Below, in pieces: positions 28,756 through 37,800 of a stretch of 64,000 nucleotides of DNA; position 1 is the first letter of the stretch, and each line of letters starts with the position of its first letter. The DNA is from Falsirhodobacter flavus. Its GTDB lineage: Bacteria > Pseudomonadota > Alphaproteobacteria > Rhodobacterales > Rhodobacteraceae. Where the stretch lies: NCBI GenBank assembly GCA_029846755.1, contig JARWBI010000001.1:496001-560000 (forward strand). Reading direction: 5' to 3'. The position numbers and the translations under genes are program-made. The notes under the pieces are model-generated. The model did not search any database. It was not told the DNA's origin and saw nothing but the letters and a program-made list of their open reading frames with translations.

Positions 28756-31041
28756 ATGAACAAGGCGATTACCGAAGGGCTGGTCCTGATGCCCCCGACC
28801 TTTGCGGCGGGGCTGAACCTTTGGTCGCGCGAGGATGGGCGGCCGGGGCAGGGAAGCTGGCAGGGGCAGGGCAACGCCGCCTTCGTGCCGGCGGATCAGG
28901 ATTTCGCAGGCTGTCTGGAGATCCTGAAGCAGCAGACCGTGACAAAGCTGCGCTGTTTCCAGCAGATCCCGATGCAGCCGGGCATGTATCTGCGTGTGAC
29001 CGCGCGGGTGAAGGCGGTGGCCGGGGCGTTGCCTTCGGTGCGGATCGCGGCATGGGCAGGCAAGTCGAACGGCGGTGCGGCCTCGGCCCCGGCTTTCGGC
29101 CCCGAAGTGAAGCTGGAAAGCTATGGCGCGGTGGTCGAGGTGTCGGCCATCGTCGGATCGGGTGCACGGCTTGGCGTCGACATGGTCTGGGGCACCGATC
29201 CCGTCTATGGCCATTTCGGGCTGGACCTGACGGGGGCGAATGGCGGCACGGTGCGGATCGACGACATCCGGATCGAGGATGTGACCTCGGTCTTCCACCG
29301 AGACATGATGGACTGGGTCGATGTGCGCGACTATGGCGCGATCGGCGACGGTGTGACCGATGACGCGGCGGCGTTTCTGGCAGCGGATGCGGCGGCTGGC
29401 GGGCGCAAGGTGCTGGTGTCGGGCGGAACGTATTACATCGGGCGCAACATCACGCTCAATTCCCGGGTCAAGTTCGAGGGCACGCTGGTCATGCCCGCCG
29501 ATGCGCGCCTGGCCTGCACGCGCAACTTCGATCTGGACACCTATGCCGCCGCCTTCGGGGGCGAGCTTGCAGGCTTCAAGCGGGCGCTGCACGCGCTGTT
29601 CTATTTCACCGATCACGTCACGCTGGACCTGTCGGGCCGCCGCGTGGACATTCCGGGTCCCATCGACGTGGCCGCGGTGGGCCGTCTGACCACGTTCGAG
29701 CAGCGCCGGGTGCTGACCAACGGGCAGCTCAACGCCGTGTCGGGGTCTGGATGGGATACGAAGGCGGTCACCTCGGTCGCGACCTATACCACCTCTGACC
29801 CGCACCGCCTGACGGGGGTCGCGAACGTCGCCAATATCGAGATCGGATCGCTGGTGACCGGCACAGGCGTGGGCCGCGAGATCTATGTCCGCGCCAAGAA
29901 CGTCGCGGATGGGACGGTGGATCTGTCCTCGCCCCCGGGCGCGACGGGCGGCACGCGCACCTTCACCTTCACGCGGTTCCGTTACGTCATGGACTTCTCG
30001 GGTTTCACCAAGAATTCGAAGTTCGAGATCACAGATATCGAGATCCAATGCAACGGCGTCGCCAGCGCGGTAATGCTGCCGCCCGCGGGGACGATCTTCC
30101 GCATGGCCGATTGCGTGGTGAACCGGCCCAAGGATCGCGGGATCACGTCGATCGGCACGGGCTGTCAGGGGCTTCTGGTCGATCAGTGCCAGTTCCTGTC
30201 GGACGAGCAGGACAAACGCGTGCAGGAACGCACGACCATCGCGGTCAACGTCAATTCCAACGACGTGAAGCTGCGCGACAACCGCGTGGTGCGTTTCGCC
30301 CATTTCGCGGTGATGGACGGCACGGGCCACATGATCATCGGCAACCACTTCTTTCAGGGCGACAATGAAAGCGCCGGGGTGCGCCGTGCGGGGATCGTGT
30401 TTACCCAGACCAACCTGCGCACGGTGGTGACGGGCAACTATGTCGACAACTGCTTCATCGAAATCTCGAACGAGCATGACCCGAACCCCGAGTTCAACAA
30501 CGAGTTTTCGTTCGGCGGGCTGACCATCTCGGCCAACACGTTCATGATCTCCAGCGCCGCGCCTTATGCGCGCTGCATCGTCATCACGCCGCGCGGGCCG
30601 GGGCATTTCGTGAACGGGCTGTCGGTGACGGGCAACACCTTCCGCACGGTGAACGCGACCATCGACCGGGTGGAGGCGATCGACACCACCTATGCCAGCA
30701 TGGATTTCGGCCGTTTCCGCAACTGCGTGTTCGAGGCGAACACCTTCCACGGCATCACCGAAGCGACGGTCAGCCCGGTGACGGTGGAACATGCCCAGAC
30801 CACGGCGGCGGGAACCTGGACCATCGACGGATCGGGGTTCATGCCCTTCGGCGCATGGTCGCGCAACGTGCGTTCGGTCGTCGCCGAAGGGCCGATCACC
30901 AGCGGGTCGGGCGCGGTGATGGTCCCGGTCCCCTATGTCGAGGTCGAGCAGGGCAGCGCCAAGAACCGGGTGGAGCTGCACTGGCCGCAGGCGGCCAAGG
31001 GCCGCGTCCACGTCACGCTGCGCTGCGACAATCCGAACTGA
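28756..31041 (+). CDS. GH28-related parallel beta-helix protein (pectate-lyase-3-like)
   Basis: A 761-residue protein. Residues 1-190 form a beta-rich, carbohydrate-binding-like region; VDVRDYGAIGDGVTDDAAAF near residue 195 is the classic start of the Pectate_lyase_3 / GH28-related fold. Residues 200-690 then show repeated short beta-strand turns (for example VTGNYVDNC, LTISANTF, LSVTGNTFRT), and the C-terminus is a small beta domain. There is no signal peptide, unusual for a polysaccharide lyase. GAGG precedes the ATG. A phage or gene-transfer-agent tail-spike role is possible; see findings. Confidence 0.82.
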   Translation: MNKAITEGLVLMPPTFAAGLNLWSREDGRPGQGSWQGQGNAAFVPADQDFAGCLEILKQQTVTKLRCFQQIPMQPGMYLRVTARVKAVAGALPSVRIAAWAGKSNGGAASAPAFGPEVKLESYGAVVEVSAIVGSGARLGVDMVWGTDPVYGHFGLDLTGANGGTVRIDDIRIEDVTSVFHRDMMDWVDVRDYGAIGDGVTDDAAAFLAADAAAGGRKVLVSGGTYYIGRNITLNSRVKFEGTLVMPADARLACTRNFDLDTYAAAFGGELAGFKRALHALFYFTDHVTLDLSGRRVDIPGPIDVAAVGRLTTFEQRRVLTNGQLNAVSGSGWDTKAVTSVATYTTSDPHRLTGVANVANIEIGSLVTGTGVGREIYVRAKNVADGTVDLSSPPGATGGTRTFTFTRFRYVMDFSGFTKNSKFEITDIEIQCNGVASAVMLPPAGTIFRMADCVVNRPKDRGITSIGTGCQGLLVDQCQFLSDEQDKRVQERTTIAVNVNSNDVKLRDNRVVRFAHFAVMDGTGHMIIGNHFFQGDNESAGVRRAGIVFTQTNLRTVVTGNYVDNCFIEISNEHDPNPEFNNEFSFGGLTISANTFMISSAAPYARCIVITPRGPGHFVNGLSVTGNTFRTVNATIDRVEAIDTTYASMDFGRFRNCVFEANTFHGITEATVSPVTVEHAQTTAAGTWTIDGSGFMPFGAWSRNVRSVVAEGPITSGSGAVMVPVPYVEVEQGSAKNRVELHWPQAAKGRVHVTLRCDNPN

Positions 31042-32278
31042 CGCCCGCGACATAGACCGCGCGGATTGCACGGTCGTCGCCCATCATGATCGTCGGGAAC
31101 ACGGCCTGCCAGATATCGTCTGCGCGCCGTGTGGCCTGTTCGATGGCGGGGGTGGAGGCAAGATCGACCACGACGAGGTCGGCCTCCATCCCCGCGGCGA
31201 TATTGCCGATCTGATGTTCGGCCCGCAGCGCGCGGGCCGAGCCTTGCGTCGCCAGCCACCAAAGCTGCGACGGATGGATCGGATTGCCGCGAAGCTGTCC
31301 GATCTCGTAGGCCGCCGCCATGGTGCGCAGCATGGAAAAGCTGGACCCGCCGCCGGTATCGGTCGCCAGCCCGACGCGCAGGGTTTGTGCCAGCCCCATG
31401 TCGAACAGCCCCGATCCGATGAAGGTGTTCGATGTCGGACAATGCACAAGGCTCGCCCCTGCTTCGGCAAGGCGGGCCTTTTCGCGTTCAGTCAGATGGA
31501 TGGCATGGCCGAAGACCGCGCCTTCGCGCAGCAGCCCCTGCGCCTCGTAGGTGTCAAGGTAATCGCGCGACTGGGGGAAAAGCTCCTTCACCCATGCGAT
31601 CTCGTCGGTTTGTTCCGAAAGGTGGGTCTGCATCAGGCAGTCCGGGTATTCGCGCCACAGCGCGCCCAGCGCCTCCAGCTGTTCCGGCGTCGAGGTGGGC
31701 GAGAAACGCGGCGTGATGACGTAACCCAGCCGCCCGCCGTGCCATTTCTCCAGGAGGCGCTTGCTGTCGTCATAGGCCGATCGCACCGTGTCGCGCAGCC
31801 CGTCCGGCGCATTGCGGTCCATGCAGGTCTTGCCCGCGAACGCTCGCAGCCCACGCGCCTGCGCTTCGGCAAAGAACGCATCGACGCTTTCGGGATGGAT
31901 CGTGGCATAGCTGCAGACCGTGGTCGTGCCGTTCGCCAGCGTCAGGTCGAAATAGCGCGAGGCGACATCTGCCGCATAGGCGGGATCGGCAAAGCGCATC
32001 TCCTCGGGGAAGGTATAGGTGTTCAGCCAGTCGATCAGCCGCTTGCCCCAGCTGGCGATGATGGCCGTCTGCGCATAATGGACATGGGCATCCACGAACC
32101 CGGCCGAGATCAGCGCCCGCCCGTGATCGGTCACGCGCGCCTGCGGGAAATCGCGGCGCAGACGGTCCGCGCTGCCCACCGCTTTGACCCGGCCCGCGTC
32201 GATGGCCACGCCCTCGTCGATGCGCGGCGCGGTGTGATCGCCGTCGAAACCCAGCACCTGCCCAAGAAGAAGTTCCAT
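31013..32278 (-). CDS. guaD: Guanine deaminase
   Basis: Deaminates guanine to xanthine. The 421 residues have the amidohydrolase metal motif FVDAHVHYAQ near residue 65, QTHLSE near 215, FGHAIHL near 250 and DTGGGSSFSM near 305. The ATG is at 32278. The last 29 bases overlap the convergent beta-helix gene. No xanthine dehydrogenase or urate genes are adjacent. The family assignment is strong. Confidence 0.93.
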   Translation of the reverse strand: MELLLGQVLGFDGDHTAPRIDEGVAIDAGRVKAVGSADRLRRDFPQARVTDHGRALISAGFVDAHVHYAQTAIIASWGKRLIDWLNTYTFPEEMRFADPAYAADVASRYFDLTLANGTTTVCSYATIHPESVDAFFAEAQARGLRAFAGKTCMDRNAPDGLRDTVRSAYDDSKRLLEKWHGGRLGYVITPRFSPTSTPEQLEALGALWREYPDCLMQTHLSEQTDEIAWVKELFPQSRDYLDTYEAQGLLREGAVFGHAIHLTEREKARLAEAGASLVHCPTSNTFIGSGLFDMGLAQTLRVGLATDTGGGSSFSMLRTMAAAYEIGQLRGNPIHPSQLWWLATQGSARALRAEHQIGNIAAGMEADLVVVDLASTPAIEQATRRADDIWQAVFPTIMMGDDRAIRAVYVAGVSSDCRSAA

Positions 32279-32402
32279 CGCCCGTCCTTGCTTTATCCTT
32301 GCGTTACACTAAACCCCCATCGGTTCGGACGAAATCCCCGGCTGCCCCTGTTTCGGTGAAACACCTTGCGGTAAGATCGTGGCAATCACCCAAGGAGGCA
32401 GC

Positions 32403-33761
32403 ATGGCTGAAATCGAGACGGAAGCGCGCGACGAGACCCCGACCAGCGCGATTCTGGACGCCGTGGAGGCCAAGGATACGGGCCGCCTCACGGAACTTCT
32501 CGATCCGCTGCACGCTGCCGACATCGCTGACCTTCTGGAGCAGATCGCACCGCAGGAACGGCGCGAGCTGCTTCAGCTCTGGTCCGGAGAGATCGACGGC
32601 GAGATCCTGTCCGAGATCGACGATTCCATCCGCGAAGAGGTGATCGAGAACCTGCCGACCGAGGTTCTGGCCGAGGCCGTGCGCGAGCTGGACACCGACG
32701 ACGTGGTGGACATCCTCGAAGACCTTGAGGAGCCGCAGCAGGCGATCATCCTGAACGCGCTGGACCGGGCCGACCGGGCGGCGGTCGAACAGGCGATGAC
32801 CTATCCCGAATATTCGGCGGGCCGCCTGATGCAGCGCGAGGTGGTGGTTGCGCCCGAACATTGGACAGTGGGGGAATCCATCGACTATCTGCGCCGGGCG
32901 GAATATCTGCCCGACCAGTTCTATCATGTCATCCTGATCGATCCGCGGATGAAGCCGCTGGCCTATGTCACGCTTGGGCGGATGCTTTCGGCCATGCGCG
33001 ACACGCCGATGAAGGAACTGGCCGAGGACAGCTTCCGCACGGTCAAGCCGACCGATCCCGAGGCGGATGTCGCCTATACCTTCAACCAGTATCACCTGAT
33101 CTCCTGCCCCGTGGTGGACGATGACGGGCGGCTGGTCGGCGTCATCACCATCGACGATGCGATGAATGTGCTGGACGAGGAACACGAGGAAGACATCCTG
33201 CGCCTTGCCGGTGTGGGCGACGAAAGCTCGATTTCCGATGGCGTGGTCGAGACGTTGAAGCAGCGCTTCCCCTGGCTGGCGGTGAACCTGCTGACGGCGA
33301 ACCTTTCGGCATGGGTGATTTCGCAGTTCGACGGGACGATTTCGGTCATCGTGGCACTGGCCGCGCTGATGCCGATCATCGCATCTATGGGCGGCAATGC
33401 GGGGACGCAATCGCTGACCGTAGCTGTGCGGGCGCTGGCGACCCGCGATCTGACAAGTTCCAACGCCCCGCGCGTGGTGAAGCGCGAGGTGCTGGTGGGG
33501 CTGGTGAACGGCCTGGCCTTTGCCGCGATCATGGGCGGGATCGGCGTCGCCTTCTATGGCGGGCCGATGCTGGGGGTGGTGATCGCGCTGGCGATGATCA
33601 TCAACCTGCTGGTCGCCTCGCTTGCCGGGGTGATGGTGCCGCTGGCGCTGAACAAGCTGAAGCTGGATCCGGCGCTGGCCTCGGGGACATTCGTGATGAC
33701 GCTGACGGATGTGATCGGGTTCTTTGCGTTTCTGGGGCTGGCGACGGTGATGCTGCTATGA
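32403..33761 (+). CDS. mgtE: Magnesium transporter MgtE
   Basis: A 452-residue Mg2+ channel. The N-terminal acidic helical domain (residues 20-130, with LHAADIADLLEQ), a tandem CBS domain (about 130-255, with YHVILIDP and VVDDDGRLVGVITIDDAM) and five membrane helices (about 285-450, with GGNAGTQSLTV near 330) are in the standard order. AAGGAGGC lies before the ATG at 32403. The stop overlaps the next gene by ATGA. Confidence 0.97.
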   Translation: MAEIETEARDETPTSAILDAVEAKDTGRLTELLDPLHAADIADLLEQIAPQERRELLQLWSGEIDGEILSEIDDSIREEVIENLPTEVLAEAVRELDTDDVVDILEDLEEPQQAIILNALDRADRAAVEQAMTYPEYSAGRLMQREVVVAPEHWTVGESIDYLRRAEYLPDQFYHVILIDPRMKPLAYVTLGRMLSAMRDTPMKELAEDSFRTVKPTDPEADVAYTFNQYHLISCPVVDDDGRLVGVITIDDAMNVLDEEHEEDILRLAGVGDESSISDGVVETLKQRFPWLAVNLLTANLSAWVISQFDGTISVIVALAALMPIIASMGGNAGTQSLTVAVRALATRDLTSSNAPRVVKREVLVGLVNGLAFAAIMGGIGVAFYGGPMLGVVIALAMIINLLVASLAGVMVPLALNKLKLDPALASGTFVMTLTDVIGFFAFLGLATVMLL

Positions 33762-34291
33762 AGGCCGAGGCGCGGGCGCAGGCCTTCGCCGCGCGCAAGG
33801 CGGCCCATGCGGCGGGGCAGGGCGCGGCGGCGGATCATCTGGCGGCATGGCTGGCGCCGCAAAGGGGCAAGACGCTTGCCGGATACATGCCGATGCGGAC
33901 CGAGATCGACCCGCTGCCCGCCATGGCCGCGCATGACGGCCCGGTCTGTGTTCCGGTGATCGAGGCACCTGGCCGCCCGTTGCTGTTTCGCCGCTGGACC
34001 CCGCAGTCGCGAATGGTGCCGGGCGCGTTCGGCGCGCTGATCCCCGCCGAGGGCGAATGGCTGGTGCCCGAGGTGGTGATCGTGCCGCTGGTCGCCTTCG
34101 ATGCGCGCGGATACAGGCTGGGCTATGGCGGCGGCTTTTACGACCGCACGCTGGAAGGGCTGCGCCGCGACGCGCCCGTTCTGGCCGTCGGGTTCGCCTT
34201 TTCCGCGCAAGAGCAGGAGGCTGTCCCCATCGAGGCGACGGACCAGCCGCTGGACGCGCTGGTCACGGAAAAGGGCATCCTCACCTTCTGA
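33758..34291 (+). CDS. 5-formyltetrahydrofolate cyclo-ligase
   Basis: A 177-residue enzyme (MTHFS) that turns 5-formyl-THF into 5,10-methenyl-THF using ATP. An N-terminal basic helix (MKAEARAQAFAARKAAH), YMPMRTEIDPLP near residue 45, VPLVAFDARGYRLGYGGGFYDR near 110-130 with the phosphate-binding glycine loop, and VGFAF at the end fit the family. The ATG overlaps the mgtE stop. The 3' end overlaps the convergent CpaE-like gene by 11 bp. Confidence 0.93.
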   Translation: MKAEARAQAFAARKAAHAAGQGAAADHLAAWLAPQRGKTLAGYMPMRTEIDPLPAMAAHDGPVCVPVIEAPGRPLLFRRWTPQSRMVPGAFGALIPAEGEWLVPEVVIVPLVAFDARGYRLGYGGGFYDRTLEGLRRDAPVLAVGFAFSAQEQEAVPIEATDQPLDALVTEKGILTF

Positions 34292-35399
34292 GGGGCAGGC
34301 TGTCGGCCAGCGATTGCAGGCTGCGGCGGAAGCCGTTGCGCGGGGCAGCCTCGGCCAGCGGGATCGCGCGTTCCGCGGCGGCGGCGACGGCACGGCCACC
34401 GTCGGGCAGGCTGGCCGCGATCGTCAGCGCGTTTGAAAACCGCCGCAGGCGTGCCCGCCCGGTGATGTCAATGACCCCTGGCGCGCGGTTGACGACGTGG
34501 CGAAGCCGGGCCCGCGCGGCGGGGTCCAGATCGCGGGACAGGCGCAAGGCGCTGCGGACCGACCGCGCATCGGGTTCCATCACCGTCAGGGCGATGTCGG
34601 CTTCGGCCATTGCCGCCGCCGCCAGCCCGGCATCCCCCGTCGGCAGATCCAGCAGCAGAAGATCGAACTCGGCCCGTGCCGACGCGATGAGCCGCGAAAG
34701 GTTTCCATCCGCCGCGACAAGGACGTGGAAGCGGTTGCGCCAGTTCTGCAGGCCCTGCGGAAAAGCGGCGGGGGCGGTGTTGTTCAGGTTCAGATAGGCC
34801 GCGACCGAACCCGACCGCGGGTCGAGGTCGATCAGGCAGACGCGGTGGCGCTGTCCAAGCTCGTATGCCAGCCCGATGGCGAGCGTGGTCGCCCCGACGC
34901 CCCCCGCAACGCCGATGATCGGGATCGCCACGCCGTCTCGTTGCGGGCGGCGGGCGGCGGGGGGAAGGTCGTCCGCAGGGCCAAGCCCCGTCGCGTCCAC
35001 GGCGCCGCCCCGCAGCGCCGCCTCGCGCAGCGCGCCGTGCGGCAGGGGATAGGCCAGAACGTCATCGGGCCGCAGCCGCAGGATCTGTTGCAGGGCCATC
35101 GGCCCGATGCCGTCACAGACCAGCATGATCCGCAGCCCGGCGCTGCGCGCAGCCTCCATCGCTTCGGTGATCGCGGGGTTGCCTTCATCCGCCGCATCCA
35201 GCGCGAAGACGACGAAACGCAGGCCGGATGATGACGAGGACAGAAAACCTGCCGCCGTTGCCAGCGACAGGTCGGCCCACTGATCGCCCAGTTCCGCCTC
35301 CATCTCGGTCACCAGCTGGTCGAACCGGCTTAGATCGCGCGAGATCGTGCAGGCGGCAAGAAAGGCGGGCCGGGGGGCAAGGCTCGCGATGCTGGTCAT
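34281..35399 (-). CDS. CpaE-like MinD/ParA-family ATPase
   Basis: A 372-residue protein with a receiver-like N-terminal domain (residues 10-125) and a MinD-type ATPase (about 150-350). The deviant Walker A reads GVAGGVGATTLA near residue 165, as in CpaE proteins, where the first Lys of KGGxGK is absent, and LLLLDLPTG near 260 is the Walker B region. CpaE acts in polar localisation of type IVb (Flp/Tad) pili. No other cpa/tad genes are in the window, so this copy is an orphan and may do another job. Confidence 0.82.
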   Translation of the reverse strand: MTSIASLAPRPAFLAACTISRDLSRFDQLVTEMEAELGDQWADLSLATAAGFLSSSSSGLRFVVFALDAADEGNPAITEAMEAARSAGLRIMLVCDGIGPMALQQILRLRPDDVLAYPLPHGALREAALRGGAVDATGLGPADDLPPAARRPQRDGVAIPIIGVAGGVGATTLAIGLAYELGQRHRVCLIDLDPRSGSVAAYLNLNNTAPAAFPQGLQNWRNRFHVLVAADGNLSRLIASARAEFDLLLLDLPTGDAGLAAAAMAEADIALTVMEPDARSVRSALRLSRDLDPAARARLRHVVNRAPGVIDITGRARLRRFSNALTIAASLPDGGRAVAAAAERAIPLAEAAPRNGFRRSLQSLADSLPLRR

Positions 35400-35468
35400 G
35401 TGGCAAAGGTCCCGAGAGTCGTCTTTGCGCGATCTATGCCATCATGACTAACAACTGGTTAACCGCAC

Positions 35469-35885
35469 TTAGCGCGGGATGCGCAGGACCTGACCGGGAT
35501 ATATCTTGTCGGGATGCGACAGCATCGGCTTGTTCGCCTCGAAAATTTCGGGGTAGCGGTTCGCATCGCCCAGCGTCTTCTTGGCGATGGCCGAAAGGGT
35601 GTCGCCCTTTTCCACCGTGTGGAAGATCACGTCGTCGTCGTGGTCATCCTCGACCGAGGCGACGCCGGCGACGTTGCCGACCGCAAGGATCACCTTTTCA
35701 CGCAATTCGGGCGATGCCGATTTTCCGGCCAGTTTCACCTTGTCGCCTACGACCTTGATATCCAGACCGCTGGTATCGAGTCCGAGATTTGCGACTTCCT
35801 GTTTCAGGACTTCGGCTGTCGGGGCGGCATCGGTTTCAGCGGGTAATTCCTTGCCGGATTTCTTCCAGAAGTTGAAAAGTCCCAT
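35469..35885 (-). CDS. BON-LysM protein (Kbp/YgaU-like)
   Basis: A 138-residue protein with the start MGLFNFWKKSGKELP, a BON domain (about residues 25-80; GLDIKVVGDKVKLAGKSAS) and a C-terminal LysM (about 90-137; HTVEKGDTLSAIAKKTLGDANRYPEIFEAN in spirit, ending GQVLRIPR). This is the architecture of E. coli YgaU/Kbp, a cytoplasmic potassium-binding protein. GGAGG precedes the ATG at 35885. No signal peptide, in agreement with a cytoplasmic location. Confidence 0.9.
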   Translation of the reverse strand: MGLFNFWKKSGKELPAETDAAPTAEVLKQEVANLGLDTSGLDIKVVGDKVKLAGKSASPELREKVILAVGNVAGVASVEDDHDDDVIFHTVEKGDTLSAIAKKTLGDANRYPEIFEANKPMLSHPDKIYPGQVLRIPR

Positions 35886-35934
35886 GATCGTCCTCCATTT
35901 GGCCGTATCAATTTGGCCGCGATACACGACGGTT

Positions 35935-36879
35935 TTATTTAATCGCCGATTGGAACGCCGCCACCGCGCCGGGATGAAGTGGCGCAGCAAGGCCGGTATC
36001 GCGCATCCCGCGCGGCGAAAGATTGTCCAGCACCGAGGCCGAAAGCCCCACCAGCGTCAGGTTTTCAAGCGTATGGCGCACGAGTGCATCCACGATATCG
36101 TCCGGCGTCTGTGCGCGCGTCACCAACGTCGCCACCACGGCGAAGGTCTGCGTGCGACCCTTGCGCCCGTAGGGGATGCGCGGGATCGAGGCGTGGACGT
36201 AATCGGGGTTGGCCTGCAGGAAGGCGCGCACCTGCGGGCCGGAGACGGGCACCAGCCGCGCATCGCAGTCGCGCATCGCGCGGGCAACGGCGGCATTCGG
36301 ATGGCCCACGATCAGCACGGTCGCGTCGATCCGCCCGGCGCAAAGCTCGTCCAGCCCGGCGCCCGCAGGAAGCTCCAGCAGTGCCGTGAATTGCGAGCGG
36401 TCATAGCCCACCGCATCGAACAGGCGCATGATCGTCGCGCGCCGCCCCGATGCCGGAAGGCCGATATCGACCCGTTTGCCCAGAAGCCCCCCAAGGCTGA
36501 GGATATGCGCATCCGCCCGCGCAAGGATCGTCAGCGTTTCGGGATAGAGCGACATGACCGCGCGCAGATCGTCGAAAGGCGGCTCGCCTTCGAACGGACC
36601 CTCGGAGGACAGGGCCATGCGCTGCACGTCCGACTGCACCAGCGCGAAATCCACCTGACCGCCGCGAAGCGAGGCGAGGTTGTAGATCGACCCCGGCGTC
36701 GCCTCGGGGCTGCACCGCAGCTTGCCGCGTTCGGCGCGGTTGGTCGCATCGCAGATCGCAGCAGCGGCGGCGTAGTAGCTGCCGCTGACATCGCCGGATC
36801 CCATCGTGTAAAGCCGCAAGTCCTGCGCCCCCGCCGAAGCGCAAAGTCCGAAGACCAGCCCAAGGACAAGACGATACAT
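35935..36879 (-). CDS. TAXI family TRAP-type solute-binding protein
   Basis: About 314 residues with an N-terminal signal peptide (MYRLVLGLVFGLCASAGAQ) and the TAXI-type binding fold: LYTMGSGDVSGSYYAAAAAICD near residue 25 and FALVQSDVQRMA near 75. TAXI proteins bind dicarboxylates or similar solutes for TRAP transporters, but no DctQ/DctM-type membrane genes are adjacent, so a partner elsewhere is needed. I use the ATG at 36879; a TTG at 36885 is the other in-frame option. Confidence 0.88.
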   Translation of the reverse strand: MYRLVLGLVFGLCASAGAQDLRLYTMGSGDVSGSYYAAAAAICDATNRAERGKLRCSPEATPGSIYNLASLRGGQVDFALVQSDVQRMALSSEGPFEGEPPFDDLRAVMSLYPETLTILARADAHILSLGGLLGKRVDIGLPASGRRATIMRLFDAVGYDRSQFTALLELPAGAGLDELCAGRIDATVLIVGHPNAAVARAMRDCDARLVPVSGPQVRAFLQANPDYVHASIPRIPYGRKGRTQTFAVVATLVTRAQTPDDIVDALVRHTLENLTLVGLSASVLDNLSPRGMRDTGLAAPLHPGAVAAFQSAIK

Positions 36880-37005
36880 CCGCAACCCCCGAAAAGATTG
36901 CGCGCATTAGGGCATGGCGCGAATAATGCGGCAAGCCTGTAAATTCTTCTTCCGCAATCGAAATCGCCACGTCAATATGCGCGGGCAATTCGGGTTCGGG
37001 GCAAC

Positions 37006-37800
37006 ATGCCGGATTTCGTCTACGACATTCCATTGCGCGATCTGGCCACATGGTTCGCAATTGCGGCGGTGGCTTCGATCATATTCGGGATGCTGGTGGT
37101 CAAGCCGATCATGCGGCTTCTGATCGGCGCCGGCCCGGACTTGAACGAGGCGATCAATTACGGAACGGCGGGGTTCAACCTTTTCTATGGTCTGCTTCTG
37201 GGTCTTTTGACCGTTTCCGCCTATCAGAACAACGAACGCATTGCCGAGGCGGTGCTGCAGGAGGCGACGGTGCTGGCTGCCGTCTATTCCGACGTGAACG
37301 CCTATCCCGAACCGACGCGGTCCGAAACCAAGGCGATGATCCGCGATTATGTGCTGTTCACGCTGCACAAGGACTGGCCCGCCCATGCCAAGGGCGCCTA
37401 TCTGGACGGCGGCGCGAACCGGGTGAACGCGATGCGCCAGAAGCTTTCGGCGTTCGAGCCGCAGACGCCGGGGCAGGAAATCCTGCACGCGCAGATGCTG
37501 TCGGCGTTCCAGGAATTCACCCGCGCGCGCCAGCTTCGCCTGAACGGCGTCTATACCGAAATCCCGAACGTCTTGTGGTATGCCGTGCTGGTCGGGGCGG
37601 CGATCAACATCATCCTGATCGTGCTTTTGCGGATGCGGCCGGTGCGGCAATTCGTTCTGGGCACGATCACGGCGTTCTTTCTGGGCGTTATCCTGTTCGT
37701 CATCGTGGCGCTGGACGATCCCTTGCGAGGCGAGGCGGCGATCCAGCCCGATCCGCTGCGACGATTGTGGGATCGCGTGATGATCTGGGACGAACCCTGA
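37006..37800 (+). CDS. DUF4239 (bestrophin-like) membrane protein
   Basis: A 264-residue protein with an N-terminal membrane helix (about residues 14-36), a second near 50-70, a cytoplasmic middle, and two C-terminal helices (about 190-212 and 216-238). The pattern and the GTAGFNLFYGLLLGLLTVSAY segment match DUF4239, sometimes called bestrophin-like. Its function is unknown. The stop overlaps the AIM24 start (TGATG at 37798-37802), so the two proteins are probably made together. Confidence 0.75.
   Translation: MPDFVYDIPLRDLATWFAIAAVASIIFGMLVVKPIMRLLIGAGPDLNEAINYGTAGFNLFYGLLLGLLTVSAYQNNERIAEAVLQEATVLAAVYSDVNAYPEPTRSETKAMIRDYVLFTLHKDWPAHAKGAYLDGGANRVNAMRQKLSAFEPQTPGQEILHAQMLSAFQEFTRARQLRLNGVYTEIPNVLWYAVLVGAAINIILIVLLRMRPVRQFVLGTITAFFLGVILFVIVALDDPLRGEAAIQPDPLRRLWDRVMIWDEP

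Noticed and set aside
28702-31071. A 789-codon minus-strand open frame opposite the beta-helix gene
   Set aside because: Arg/His/Asp-rich mirror translation with no motifs. The plus strand has the Pectate_lyase_3 start motif and a ribosome-binding site.
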